Shown: positions 8,013 through 17,123, counted from the stretch's first letter. The stretch: DNA of 33,996 bases from Arthrobacter ipis (GCF_014694315.1 NZ_JAAOXD010000008.1:47748-81743); one strand, 5' to 3'. Translations and numbers: made by a program. Notes: generated by a model from the sequence alone, not told the origin.

Positions 8013-11000
8013 CGCGACCCGCCTTCGGTGCGGCCGTTCTCTCCGGGGTCGGGTTTGGCGCCTTCCGCCGCCCGATCGGTAATCCTTTGGTTCCCCGTCT
8101 CGATCGTCGTTCCAGCCCGGGCCTGGTACTCAGCAACCAAGGCAAGCAGCTCCGCGCCGCGTGGCCGCCGGCCGGGACGGATGTCACAGGAGGCGACCTT
8201 GGATTCCTGGATCTGGACGTTGGGGTCCAGCGTCACGCCCAGCAGATCGTTGGCCGCGTCACCGCTGACAACGGCGTCTGTACCGACGCCCCAATGGTAG
8301 GGCAGCCCAATCTGATGCACGGTGTGGCCGCCAACGGCCAAGGGCGTCATCCGTTCGGTGATAAGCACCTTCGCCTCGATGGCGGAGCGGGGCGAAATGA
8401 TTGTGGCCCAGCCATAGGGCTCAAGTCCGCGCTCAGCGGCCAGCTCGGGGGAGACCTCGCAGAACATTTCCGGTTGCAGCTCCGAGAGGTACGGCAACCA
8501 GCGGCTCATGCCGCCTGCCGTATGGTGCTCGGTGAGCCGGTAGGTGGTGAAGACGTAGGGATAGACGTCGGCGCCCCGGGTACCGGCGCTTGGTGCGCTG
8601 AGGTTATCCGCGCGGGGGAAGACTAGCCGCGCGGGACTTTGCTGTTGCGGGTAGAGCGCATTGGCCACTGGCGATTCCTGCGGTTCGTAATGGGTGGGAA
8701 GGGGGCCGTCGACGAGGCCCGTCGGCGCAAACAACCAGCCCTTGCCGTCGGCCTGCATGATGAACGGATCATCTCCGGTAAGGGCGGCCGCGCCGCCGAG
8801 TTCGGGGTCGGGCTGGCTGCCCGGTGCCCGGTCAACCGGGAAGTCGGGAACATCGTCTCCGACCCATCTTCCCTGCTCCTGGTCCCACCAGATGTATTTC
8901 TTGCGCTCGCTCCACGGTTTGCCGGCCGGGTCGGCCGAGGCCCGGTTGTAGAGGATCCGGCGGTTGGCTGGCCACGCCCAGCCCCATTCGGACGCGGCAG
9001 GTCCCTGCTCCTGGCCGGGTTTCCGGTTGGCGGCATGGTTGATGCCGTCGGCGTATACGCCGGTGTAGATCCAGCAGCCGGCCGCCGTGGAACCGTCGGC
9101 GCGGAGCTCGGTGTAGGCGGAGAGGGGTTTGCCCGCCTCCGGGCCGCTGAGGTGACGGCCGTTGATCTCGGCAAGCACCGCCTCGGCGTCCGGATCGCCG
9201 TGTTCGTCGGTGGGATAGTCCCAGCTCAGGTCGAGCAGGGGACGGTCGCGTTCGTCGTCAGAACCAGCCAGCTTTTCTCGGATCCGCTGGCCGAGCTGGA
9301 AGAAGAACTGCAACTCGCTTTGGCACTCCCCGGGCGGCGCGACCGCCTGGTGCCGCCATTGCAGCAGCCGTTGAGTCTGCGTGAACGAGCCAGCCTTCTC
9401 CACATGGGTTGCTGCAGGCATGAAGAACACCTCGGTCTCGATGTCCTCGGTGCGCAGTTCTCCGGATTCGATCTCCGGGCCGTCTTTCCACCAGGTCGCG
9501 GACTCGATGAGATTCAAGTCGCGCACTACCAGCCACTTCAGATGCGACATGCCCAGGCGTTGCATCCGGCCGTTAGACGAGCCCACCGCAGGGTTCTGTC
9601 CGAGCACGAAGTAGCCCTCCACCTTGTCCTCGAGCATGGCCATCGCCGTCTCGTAGGTACCGTGCGCTCCGGTCAGCCTCGGAAGGTAGTTGTAGGCCCA
9701 GTCGTTCTGCGCGCTCGCGGCATCGCCCCACCAGGCCTTCAGCAGGCTGATGGTGTAGGAGTCGGCATCCGTCCAATAGCCCTTCTGCTTCTTGGAGGCG
9801 ATGGCTTCCAGGTATTCGCTGAGGGTGTCATGGCGGCCGGCACTGGGCATTGGCAGATACCCGGGCAGCAGGTTGAACAGGGTCGGAATGTCGGTGGAGC
9901 CTTGGATGCTGGCGTGGCCGCGCAGGGCCATGATTCCGCTGCCCGGGCGGCCTACGTTTCCGAGCAGAAGTTGCAGGATGGCGGCGGCCCGGATGAACTG
10001 CGTTCCCAGCGAGTGCTGGGTCCAGCCGACGGCATAGGCAAAGCAGGTTGTCCGTTCGCGCCCCGAGTTTTCCGTAATGGCGTGAGCAAGATACTCGAAG
10101 TCCGTGACGCCGATGCCACACATGTCCTGGACCATCTCCGGGGTGTACCGGGCGTAATGCCGCTTCAGGATCTGGAAGACGGTCCGGGGGTCCTGCAGGG
10201 TATCGTCCCGCTGCACTTGGGCGTGCTCCAGGGACGGACCACCGCTGCCAAACTGGTGGCCAGCGGCACGGGCCGAAGCATGGGAGCCGTGCTCCGAGTC
10301 ACCTGCAGGCTCTTGGATGGTGCCGCCGCCCTGTTCCGCGTAAGCCCAGGACGCCGTGTCATACGCTCCCGTCTCCGGATCGAAGCCGGAGAACAATCCA
10401 CCGAGATCCTCGGCGTCGCGGTAATCGTCGTGCACCAACGTCGCCGCGTTGGTGTAAGCACTCACGTACTCCTTGAACCACAGGTCGCGGGTGATGACGT
10501 AGTTGATCAGCGCGCCCAGGAGAACAACGTCGGAGCCGGCCCGGATCGGAATGTGCTTGTCAGCGACCGCGGAGGTGCGCGTGAACCGGGGATCGACGTG
10601 GATGACCTTCGCTCCGCGGGCCTTGGCCTCCGCGACCCACTGATATCCCACAGGATGGCACTCGGCCATATTGGAACCCTGAATGATGATGCAGTCGGCG
10701 TTGGCCATGTCTTGCAGTGATTGAGTAGCACCACCGCGTCCAAACGAGGCTCCCAAACTGGGAACCGTGGCGGAGTGTCAAATGCGCGCCTGGTTCTCGA
10801 TCTGCACTGCCCCGGCAGCCGTGAAGAGTTTCTTGATCAGGTAGTTCTCTTCGTTGTCCAGGGTGGCCCCGCCCAACGAGGCTATGCCCATGGTGCGGCG
10901 CAGCAACCGTCCCTTTTCGTCTTCCTGCTGCCACGTCCTGCGGCGCGTATCGATGAACCGGTCCGCCACCATGTCGATGGCTGTTTCGAGATCCAGATGC

Positions 11001-11344
11001 TGCCACTGGCTGGAGCGGGGCGCACGGTAGAGCACTCCGGTCTGCCGGCCCGGTGAGTTTACCAGCTGCTCGCTGGCAGAGCCCTTGGGGCACAGCCGGC
11101 CGCGGGAGATGGGCGAATCCGGATCACCCTCGATCTGGACGACTTTCTCGTCCTTGACGTAGACCCGCTGTCCACAGCCCACGGCACAATAGGGGCACAC
11201 GCTCTGCACGACTCGATCTGCGGTGGCCGTCCGTGGCGTGATCGCCCGCGTCTGGGGGGAGGTTACTGCTGGGCCGCGGCCCAGCAGATCGCCCGTACTC
11301 AGCTGCCGGACGACCGGCCATTGAAGAAAGCTGCGCCGTGCCAT
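8009..11344 (-). CDS. fdnG: Formate dehydrogenase major subunit, selenocysteine-containing (UGA at 10778-10780)
   Basis: Molybdopterin enzyme oxidising formate to CO2; 1,111 residues when the UGA at 10778-10780 is read as selenocysteine (residue 189). The frame is intact on both sides of the UGA: IENQARI before it and HSATVPSLG after it match the Sec-containing active site of FdnG-type enzymes. The N-terminal [4Fe-4S] set is C50-x2-C53-x3-C57...C85 in SVCPYCAVGCGQ. Pterin-binding segments such as GSNMAECHPV and GQNPAVGSSNG follow, and a C-terminal dinucleotide-binding domain. The start at 11344 gives MARRSFLQWPV; an ATG at 11362 is also possible and neither has a clear ribosome site. The RR pair is not followed by a hydrophobic stretch, so a Tat signal is doubtful. 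Naming the two ORFs as separate genes or a frameshift would be wrong. Confidence 0.95.
10748..10780 (-). promoter_or_regulatory. UGA selenocysteine codon and bacterial SECIS hairpin in fdnG
   Basis: After the UGA (10780-10778) and an 11-nt spacer, arms GGTTCCC (10766-10760) and GGGAGCC (10754-10748) form a 7-bp stem (one G-T pair) closed by the 5-nt loop AGTTT. The loop begins 18 nt after the UGA, the same distance as in E. coli fdhF, and contains the GU that SelB contacts in known bacterial SECIS loops. Confidence 0.85.
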
Positions 11345-11611
11345 GGCAGGAGCATATCCCAACCAAGGCCGCAGTGGCAGGGAAGCGATGAAACTTACCG
11401 CGGAGACAGCAATGGCGGCCCCTGACCCGGACTTCGTCCCCTAACGCGGCCAAGTGCCGGCCTACGGGCCTGAGGCGATGGGCGGACGTCCTTCCCTTCA
11501 CTGATTCCTCGTCGGGGGCTTCCTGGCTCCTGGCCCCGACCCGGAGCCGGGAGCGGCCGCACCCACGCCCCCGGCTCACCGATTCCCGCGACCGTGGCAG
11601 GCGTCAGCCAT

Positions 11612-11640
11612 TTGCCCGCAATAGTAAGTGTGCTTATTAT
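11612..11640 (+). promoter_or_regulatory. Promoter with overlapping palindromic operator
   Basis: TTGCCC (11612-11617) and TATTAT (11635-11640) are spaced by 17 bp and form a good sigma-70-type promoter pointing toward the thioredoxin-reductase-like gene. The spacer and -10 carry an inverted repeat, ATAGTAAG-TGTG-CTTATTAT (11621-11640), with one mismatch in 8-bp arms. A repressor bound there would cover the promoter. The AT-rich patch stands out in the 457-bp gap between divergent genes (11363-11819). The rest of the gap shows no recognised gene apart from the small leader ORF at 11741. Confidence 0.55.
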
Positions 11641-11740
11641 ATTGTGTCATCAACGCGGTATGCAGATTCCGTTCCGTTAAGTCCTGCGACAGGGCTCTTC
11701 GACCCGCTGGTGCCCGACCGGCGCTCGCGGAGAGGAGGGC

Positions 11741-11842
11741 ATGTCCTCGTGCAGTGGGGGATTCGGCCCTTTCGCGCGGGTACGGGCACATGCGAGTAGC
11801 GAAGTTGTTAGGGGATTGCATGACATCGCCAAAGATTTATGA
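11741..11842 (+). CDS. Possible 33-aa leader ORF overlapping the disulfide reductase gene
   Basis: An ATG at 11741 is preceded by GAGGAGGGC, the strongest Shine-Dalgarno match in this leader. It opens a 33-codon frame beginning MSSCSGGFGPF that ends at 11842, 23 bases inside the next gene. It would be transcribed from the promoter at 11612-11640. It may be a regulatory upstream ORF, or merely a chance frame. No homology is recognised. Confidence 0.3.
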   Translation: MSSCSGGFGPFARVRAHASSEVVRGLHDIAKDL

Positions 11843-12791
11843 CGTCGTGGTGATCGGAGGAGGAGCAGCAGGCCTCAGCGCAGCAGTGACTCTTTGCAGA
11901 GCGCTGCGTTCCGTCCTGGTCATCGACGCCGGGGAACCCAGGAACGGCCGTTCTTCGGGGCTGCACGGATTCCTCTCCCAGGAGGGTCTGCCGCCCGAGG
12001 AGCTTCTCGCTGCCGGCCGCGCGGAAGTGCGGGTGCACGGTGGCCAGATTCTGCAAGGACGGGCCATCTCGGCTCGCGAAGAAGGGGGCGTTTTCACCAT
12101 CGCGCTGCAGGACCGGCAGAGTCTGCGTTCGCGGCGGCTGCTCATCGCTTCCGGCTTTGAGGATGAGTTGCCCGAGGTGCCCGGCCTCAGGGAGAGATGG
12201 GGCCGGGATGTGCTGCACTGCCCGTACTGCCACGGCTGGGAGATTCGCAACCGGGCCATAGGAATACTTGCGACAGAAACCACCGCGGTACAGGAGGCCT
12301 TGCTCTTCCGGCAGTGGAGCGGGCACGTCATCCTCTTTCAGCACCTTCTGGAGGACCTGGATCCGGGGGAACGTGAACGGCTTGAGGCCAGGAGTGTCCA
12401 CGTCGTCGAAGGCCCCGTTGCGTCGCTGGAACTGGCAGGAGACGTCCTCGCGGGAGTGCGCCTGGCGTCCGGTCAGGTTGTCGCTTGTGATTATCTGGTT
12501 GTGAGCCCCAAGGCTAAGACGGAATCGTCGTTGCTGCAGTCCCTCGGGCTGCAGCATGCAGGCCAGGCCGGGCAAGGCCGCCACGTGAACACGGACGGCG
12601 TGGGCCTGACGGACGTGCAAGGTGTGTGGGCCGCGGGCAACATCTGCGACCCCACGGCGCAGGTAATAACGGCTGCCTCGGCAGGGGTGAAGGCAGCCAC
12701 GGCCATCAACGCCGATCTTGTCGAGGAGGACACCCGGCGGGCGGTAGAGGCGGCCAGGCGAACCGCCTTCCCCAAAGCGGCACTAACTTAG
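11820..12791 (+). CDS. Thioredoxin-reductase-like FAD/NAD(P) disulfide oxidoreductase
   Basis: A flavoprotein of 323 residues. An N-terminal FAD-binding motif VIGGGAAGLSAA lies at residues 11-22. The redox-active pair CPYC (Cys134, Cys137) is in the phrase CPYCHGWE, and a C-terminal FAD segment reads GVWAAGNICD. The CPYCHGWE form, rather than the CATC form of housekeeping thioredoxin reductases, is shared with a large group of actinobacterial and fungal proteins that includes the dithiol oxidases GliT and HlmI. The partner is therefore not necessarily thioredoxin. The NADPH-binding GxGxxA is poorly kept (GILATETTAVQEA), which also favours an oxidase-type role. The ATG at 11820 has AGGGGA 5 nt upstream. 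Confidence 0.8.
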   Translation: MTSPKIYDVVVIGGGAAGLSAAVTLCRALRSVLVIDAGEPRNGRSSGLHGFLSQEGLPPEELLAAGRAEVRVHGGQILQGRAISAREEGGVFTIALQDRQSLRSRRLLIASGFEDELPEVPGLRERWGRDVLHCPYCHGWEIRNRAIGILATETTAVQEALLFRQWSGHVILFQHLLEDLDPGERERLEARSVHVVEGPVASLELAGDVLAGVRLASGQVVACDYLVVSPKAKTESSLLQSLGLQHAGQAGQGRHVNTDGVGLTDVQGVWAAGNICDPTAQVITAASAGVKAATAINADLVEEDTRRAVEAARRTAFPKAALT

Positions 12792-12821
12792 TTAGTACCC
12801 GGTTCTGAAGCGGCCCTCGGA

Positions 12822-13103
12822 CTAAAAGTTACAGGGAGCTTGTAGCAGCTTCGCGAGTTCTGCAGGGTGGGTGGCTGGCCACCAGTGCCCGCCGTCGACA
12901 GGGACGACGGTGAGGTCAGGCACCCACGGCCTTAGTCCGGATGCAAGGTGCGGTGGTGGACCGGGAATGAGACCTGATGCCCGAGGATCCTGGATCGCCG
13001 CCCAGCCCTGGGCAGACCCCCAGTCGTGGCCCACGGGGTGAACGGTGGCCGCACCCGTGAAGGCCAGAACAGCGAACAGGTCATTCACTAAGGCATTCAC
13101 AAC
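12822..13103 (-). pseudogene. Alpha/beta-hydrolase (epoxide hydrolase/dehalogenase type) remnant
   Basis: The frame encodes a nucleophile-elbow region, DLFAVLAFTGAATVHPVGHDWG, with the Asp of GHDWG. It then joins, after about 20 residues, to a normal C-terminus, PDLTVVPVDGGHWWPATHPAEL, with the catalytic His of GGHW. The N-terminal strands and the whole lid/acid region between the two motifs are missing, leaving about a third of a normal enzyme of roughly 290 residues. No start codon or ribosome site suits it. The flanking bases up to the cation transporter start (13104-13284) show no other gene. Confidence 0.7.
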
Positions 13104-13272
13104 ATTTGCAAGATTCACCGTCGTTCGCAGGGAGCACGCCTGCGCTGGAAGCGGCAACCAAGCTGCGCTCTGCCCTCCTGACTGCTCGGGTTTTCTGGCG
13201 GCGCTCGACGTCGATTCTCAATGCCGGGGACGGCCCGGACTGCTGCCAAGGCATCATTTCCGTCCCGTTGGG

Positions 13273-13278
13273 TACGGT
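13273..13278 (+). promoter_or_regulatory. Leaderless -10 box of the cation efflux gene
   Basis: TACGGT fits TANNNT and is followed by 6 nt and then the ATG at 13285. No Shine-Dalgarno sequence precedes the start. No convincing -35 is present. Confidence 0.45.
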
Positions 13279-13284
13279 ATCCCC

Positions 13285-14235
13285 ATGGCCGCATCCAAGA
13301 AGCGAGAAGAGCCCAGCTCCACACTGCTGACTGTTATCATCGCCTTCACGGCGAACGCCCTTGTTGCCGCGGCCAAGTCGGTGGCAGCTGTCCTCACCGG
13401 ATCTGCCTCCATTACCGCAGAAGCCGCGCACTCCTGGGCGGACACCGGCAATCAGGTGTTCCTGTTCATGGCGGAACGGCGCTCCCGACGCGCGCGGGAC
13501 AAAAGCCATCCGATGGGCTACGGCCGGGAAGCCTATGTCTGGTCGATGTTCGCTGCTTTCGGGCTCTTCACCGCAGGGGCTGTGGTGTCCATCATGCACG
13601 GCATCCAGCAGATCATCGAACCCGAGCCCGCGTCCGACTTCCTGGTGGCGTACGTAGTCCTGGCCGCGGCCTTTGTCCTCGAAGGAGTTTCGTTTGTCCA
13701 GGCTTTCCGGCAGACCCGGGCGGCAGCCCATGAGCTGGAACGGAGCACCCTGGAACAGGTCCTGATCAGCTCCGACCCCACCCTGCGCGCGGTATTTGCG
13801 GAAGACGCTGCCGCGCTCGTTGGCCTGGTGGTCGCCTTTGCGGGCGTGTTCCTGCACCAGGTCACCGGATCGCCTCTGCCGGACGCTGTGGGCTCGATAG
13901 TCGTCGGGGTTCTGCTGGCGGTTGTTGCCGTTGTGTTGATCGACCGCAACCGGCGGTTCCTGGTGGGACAGGGCGTAACCCCGGACATCGAACGTTCCAT
14001 GGCCCGGCGGCTGCTCGAGCACCGGGACATTGCCCGGCTCACGTATCTCCACCTGGAGTTCGTCGGCCCCCGTAAGCTGTACCTCGTCGCGGCGGTGGAC
14101 CTGGAGGGCGACCACCCGGAACACGAAGTGGCCGTGGCCCTGCGCAGGATCGAGCGCGAACTGGAGGACCACGAAACGGTGGAGGAAGCCGTGCTGACGC
14201 TGGCGACTCCAGACGAATCCGCCTTGCGCTTCTGA
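13285..14235 (+). CDS. Cation diffusion facilitator family transporter
   Basis: A membrane metal-ion/proton antiporter of 316 residues. Six hydrophobic segments occupy roughly residues 13-220, followed by a cytoplasmic domain. Metal-site candidates are His49 and Asp53 in AAHSWADTGNQ (TM2) and the EDAAALVG segment in TM5. TM5 has E-D rather than the usual H-x3-D, which resembles the SLC30A9-like branch of the family. Between TM2 and TM3 lies the typical KSHPMGYGREAYVWS loop. Substrate (Zn, Fe, Mn) cannot be assigned from sequence. The start gives MAASKKREEP with a basic cytoplasmic lead. The 252 bp after the gene (14236-14487) hold no feature I can support. Confidence 0.88.
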   Translation: MAASKKREEPSSTLLTVIIAFTANALVAAAKSVAAVLTGSASITAEAAHSWADTGNQVFLFMAERRSRRARDKSHPMGYGREAYVWSMFAAFGLFTAGAVVSIMHGIQQIIEPEPASDFLVAYVVLAAAFVLEGVSFVQAFRQTRAAAHELERSTLEQVLISSDPTLRAVFAEDAAALVGLVVAFAGVFLHQVTGSPLPDAVGSIVVGVLLAVVAVVLIDRNRRFLVGQGVTPDIERSMARRLLEHRDIARLTYLHLEFVGPRKLYLVAAVDLEGDHPEHEVAVALRRIERELEDHETVEEAVLTLATPDESALRF

Positions 14236-14487
14236 GGACGAAACGATCAGTCCGATATTGCTGGACATCGGGTTAGGCGACCCGCAGCTAGTGGAAGCCG
14301 GAAGGGGTTTGCGAGTCCTCACCCTCCCGAGGCTAGAGACACCTATCTTCGGTGTGGCCAAATGGCCGGGAACACCCTCGCTGGATAATGCTGTCCGTCC
14401 CCCGGCGCGGAAGGCTTCCCGGAGTAATCATTGCTGGGAGGGCCTCTGATCGATCCCAAGCTGACGCTAGCGGGCGAAATGGAGGGT

Positions 14488-15300
14488 TCAGGTCAAATGG
14501 TCGAAGTCTCCTCGCGCCCAACCACCGTGCCGTTGGGCGGAACTGTGCAGAATGCCCTTGGCTTCGGACGCGATTACATTGTTGAAGTTGCCGTAGATCC
14601 GGTCGAACTCGTGCTTTCCCAGCTGCTCGGCGATTCGCAACGCCACTGCACCGGATAGCGGCAGATGGTTCGGGTAGCTGCGCATAAAGGAGATGGAGCG
14701 ACGGTCTGGATTCGGGTACACGCTGTCACCGGTCAGTAGAGCTCCTCTGCCGCCCGCTCCGGCAGCCCAGTGGACCACGGCGCTGCCCGGGAAGTGCCCA
14801 CCGGTCTGGTGTAGTGTCAAACCTTCGGCGATAGTCCGACTGCCGGACCAGTATTCGATGTTCGAATCATTGCGCCCCAGCCATCGTCTGTCTGCGTCCG
14901 CCACAAGTACGGGGACGCCACCGAGCCGATGCGACCACTCGACCTGCACACCAAACATGTGCGGATGGCTAGCGGCAATCGCCAGGACCGGGCCTCGTTC
15001 GAGCACTGCCTTCACAGCGTTGTCATCGACATATCCGACCGGATCCCACAGCAGGGAACCCTCACGTGTTGCCACAAGTTGGGTGGTCTGGCCGATCCCG
15101 ACTTTTGGCTGCGTCTGGATCCCGATAAGTCCCGGCTCGTTCTCCTTGAACACTGTCTGTTGGCCCTCCTGCGCCAGAGCCTCCAGGGTGAGCCACTTTT
15201 GCCCGTCCTCGGGCACATACTGCCGCTCATCGCTGCAGATCGGGCAGACTTCCGGCGTAGGTTCGTCGCGTTCGACGCCACAGGTTGCGCAGATCAGCAT
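14488..15300 (-). CDS. MBL-fold metallo-hydrolase with N-terminal zinc ribbon
   Basis: A 270-residue protein. The first 25 residues carry two Cys pairs, C4-x2-C7 and C19-x2-C22, which form a rubredoxin-like zinc ribbon. A beta-lactamase fold follows, with SHPHMFG at the first metal motif, TGGHFPGS and LTGDSVYP. The usual HxHxDH is reduced to HxH, with the following D-H absent (MFGVQVEW instead), as in a branch of uncharacterised members. Metal number and reaction are therefore open. The ribosome site GAAGGGA lies about 6 nt before the ATG. The downstream gene on this strand is far away, and the upstream neighbour is a pseudogene. Confidence 0.75.
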   Translation of the reverse strand: MLICATCGVERDEPTPEVCPICSDERQYVPEDGQKWLTLEALAQEGQQTVFKENEPGLIGIQTQPKVGIGQTTQLVATREGSLLWDPVGYVDDNAVKAVLERGPVLAIAASHPHMFGVQVEWSHRLGGVPVLVADADRRWLGRNDSNIEYWSGSRTIAEGLTLHQTGGHFPGSAVVHWAAGAGGRGALLTGDSVYPNPDRRSISFMRSYPNHLPLSGAVALRIAEQLGKHEFDRIYGNFNNVIASEAKGILHSSAQRHGGWARGDFDHLT

Positions 15301-15463
15301 GGTTGGTCCCTTCCAAGCGTCTCGTGTCCTGCTTTGCCGCCTTCTTCACTTTCGGCTGCGGGCTGGCGTGCCCAGACTATGGCACTGGAAGGTGTCCGAG
15401 GAAGAGGGAAACTTCGCTGCTCGCCGTCGTCCAAAACTGGTTGTATGGCACCGCTTTGGCAGG

Positions 15464-16115
15464 TCACGGGCGCCCGAGGCGTGCGTAGTCGGGGAGCGCG
15501 AACGTCTCGGTCGGCGTGCGGCCCCGGCTCAAACGGGCGGCGGTCCTGCGCACTGCCGGGGTGCCGGCTACGCGCACCGCAGCCTGAAGCAGGGCGACAC
15601 CGGCCCGGGAGGTGGGGTTCGCGACCCGCGGCACCCCGGGAGGCAGTTTCTGGGCCTGGTTGACCCACGGCCGCATGATCCGCTCGTAACCGGTCAATCC
15701 GTCGCGCAGGGCTGTGTGCTTGGCGATCTCTCCTGCCAGCACGTAGGCCCCTGCAACAGCGAGGGTCGTGCCCATGCAAGTCACCGGGGAGGGACAGTAG
15801 GCGGCGTCACCGAGCAGCACGACGGGCCCTTTCGACCATGGGATCCCCGACCGGAAATCGCGCCAACGCCTGCCCCCGCGCCTGGACGAACTCCAGCCCC
15901 AACTCGCCGGTGTACGCCGCGCGGACCTGGTCCTCCAGCCCCATACGTTCGATGACCTGCAGCCCCGCTCCTTTGAGGTCAACGTTCTGCCCGCCCGTGC
16001 GCAGAGCGGGGGCCCGTTCCACGATCGTCGTGCGCCAGCCATAGCGCTCGAGCCAGTAGGCCAGCGCCGGCCCGGCGATGCTCGTGCCTGCAATCAGAGC
16101 GGAAGGGGTGACCAT
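15464..16115 (-). pseudogene. FAD-dependent monooxygenase, internally deleted and frameshifted
   Basis: The 5' part (16115 to about 15840) encodes a normal aromatic-hydroxylase start, ALIAGTSIAGPALAYWLERYG, through RFPVGDP. It then runs out of frame. The other frame carries the C-terminal third from WSKGPVVLLGDAAYCPSP through the end at 15464. Family members are about 390 residues; about 175 central residues, including most of the substrate domain, are missing at the junction. The protein cannot be functional as it stands. The 15301-15463 stretch and 16116-16307 show no gene. Confidence 0.85.
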
Positions 16116-16307
16116 GTGCCGAGAATACCCCGGCAGCGGGCGTGCGGGCGCAAGTCACCGGGCTGTGTTCCCGCTGCTCATGTACCTCACGCGCTTGCTT
16201 GTACCTACGGGCGTCTACGCCCGGTGATGGCTGTGGGCCCTTCGCACATCGTGCCGGGGAATGCCCGGACGTGAAGCGCACCGTATGCCACCCGCGCGAA
16301 GGTCCGA

Positions 16308-17123
16308 TCAGGCCTTGGCGCGCGGCAGCACCAGCATGTAGCCGGTCGGCAGATTGCTGCTCCAGCGCCGCGGCTCGCGGACGACGAACTGCGTCGCCAA
16401 CTGCTTGGGGGTGAGCAGGGCGTTGGGCGCGGGGGACGGTCCCCACCGATTGTCGCCGTACGGGTAGAGCGGATCTTGGACCCGAATGCCTGTGACCGTG
16501 AACTTCGGGAACCGGTCGGGATCGCCAAGCGACTTGAAGCCGCTCATCACCCAGACGTGACGACCACGCCACATGACCAGGCCGACCGGCCGTCCCGTGT
16601 CGGCGATGGCACGCGCCGCGGTCTGTAACGCTTCCTCGTAGTCGGCGATGCTGACGACGGCGTACGGCCCCATCCCGGCCTCATTCAGCACCTTCGCCCA
16701 ACCCAAGGGGTTGGCACCATTGAACGAGTTGGACGACCGTGCCCGGGCCATCTCCCACAGCTCGCCCTGATGAACGCGATCGGCCCACGTGCCGGCCCCC
16801 GAGTCGTCGATGAGGTTGTGCATGATCTGGATACTCGCCGCTACACACCATTCAAAGGTGTACTGCGGAACGAAGTCCCCCTCCTGGTAGAGGTTGAGGG
16901 CGAACGCCTTGGGCGTTGGGGTTGGCGTGGGAACCGGCGTCGGGGTGGGGGACTGGGTGCGATGCGGAGCGGGGATGGCACCGCGTGCGGCTGGCGGGGC
17001 CGAGGAGGTCTGGACCGGTCGATCGGTGGCGGCCTCATCGGGTCCGATAGCGGGCGAGCAGGCCGAGATGACGGTCGCTAGGCTGACCAACCAGGCCAGA
17101 AGACGGAGCTTGGCACCGATCAT
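16308..17123 (-). CDS. Putative lipoprotein with papain-like C39 peptidase domain
   Basis: A 271-residue exported protein. The N-terminal signal peptide ends in a lipobox, VISAC, with the lipidated Cys at position 22. A flexible Pro/Thr linker (residues about 56-72, repeated PTP) holds the domain off the membrane. The domain from about residue 75 looks like peptidase family C39-like. Gln87 is a candidate oxyanion residue and Cys93 (EWCVAASIQIM) the nucleophile. His189 (RGRHVWVMSGF) and Asp217 (VQDPLYP) complete a possible triad. The substrate is unknown. No dedicated export or bacteriocin genes lie nearby. The upstream 138 bp are shared with the divergent carbonic anhydrase gene, and a TAAAAT box lies 9 nt before the start. 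Confidence 0.7.
   Translation of the reverse strand: MIGAKLRLLAWLVSLATVISACSPAIGPDEAATDRPVQTSSAPPAARGAIPAPHRTQSPTPTPVPTPTPTPKAFALNLYQEGDFVPQYTFEWCVAASIQIMHNLIDDSGAGTWADRVHQGELWEMARARSSNSFNGANPLGWAKVLNEAGMGPYAVVSIADYEEALQTAARAIADTGRPVGLVMWRGRHVWVMSGFKSLGDPDRFPKFTVTGIRVQDPLYPYGDNRWGPSPAPNALLTPKQLATQFVVREPRRWSSNLPTGYMLVLPRAKA

Noticed and set aside
8639..10720. 693-codon open frame antisense to fdnG
   Set aside because: It is the GC-rich mirror of a real gene, has no recognisable domain and no ribosome site.
10757..10785. Apparent nonsense mutation or gene break in the formate dehydrogenase gene
   Set aside because: The UGA lies at the known selenocysteine site, the frame continues without shift, a SECIS hairpin follows at the right distance and the full sel gene set is adjacent.
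13045..13284. N-terminal extension of the cation efflux protein
   Set aside because: The extra 80 residues have no hydrophobic pattern and overlap the antisense hydrolase remnant. The ATG at 13285 fits both the family and a -10 box.
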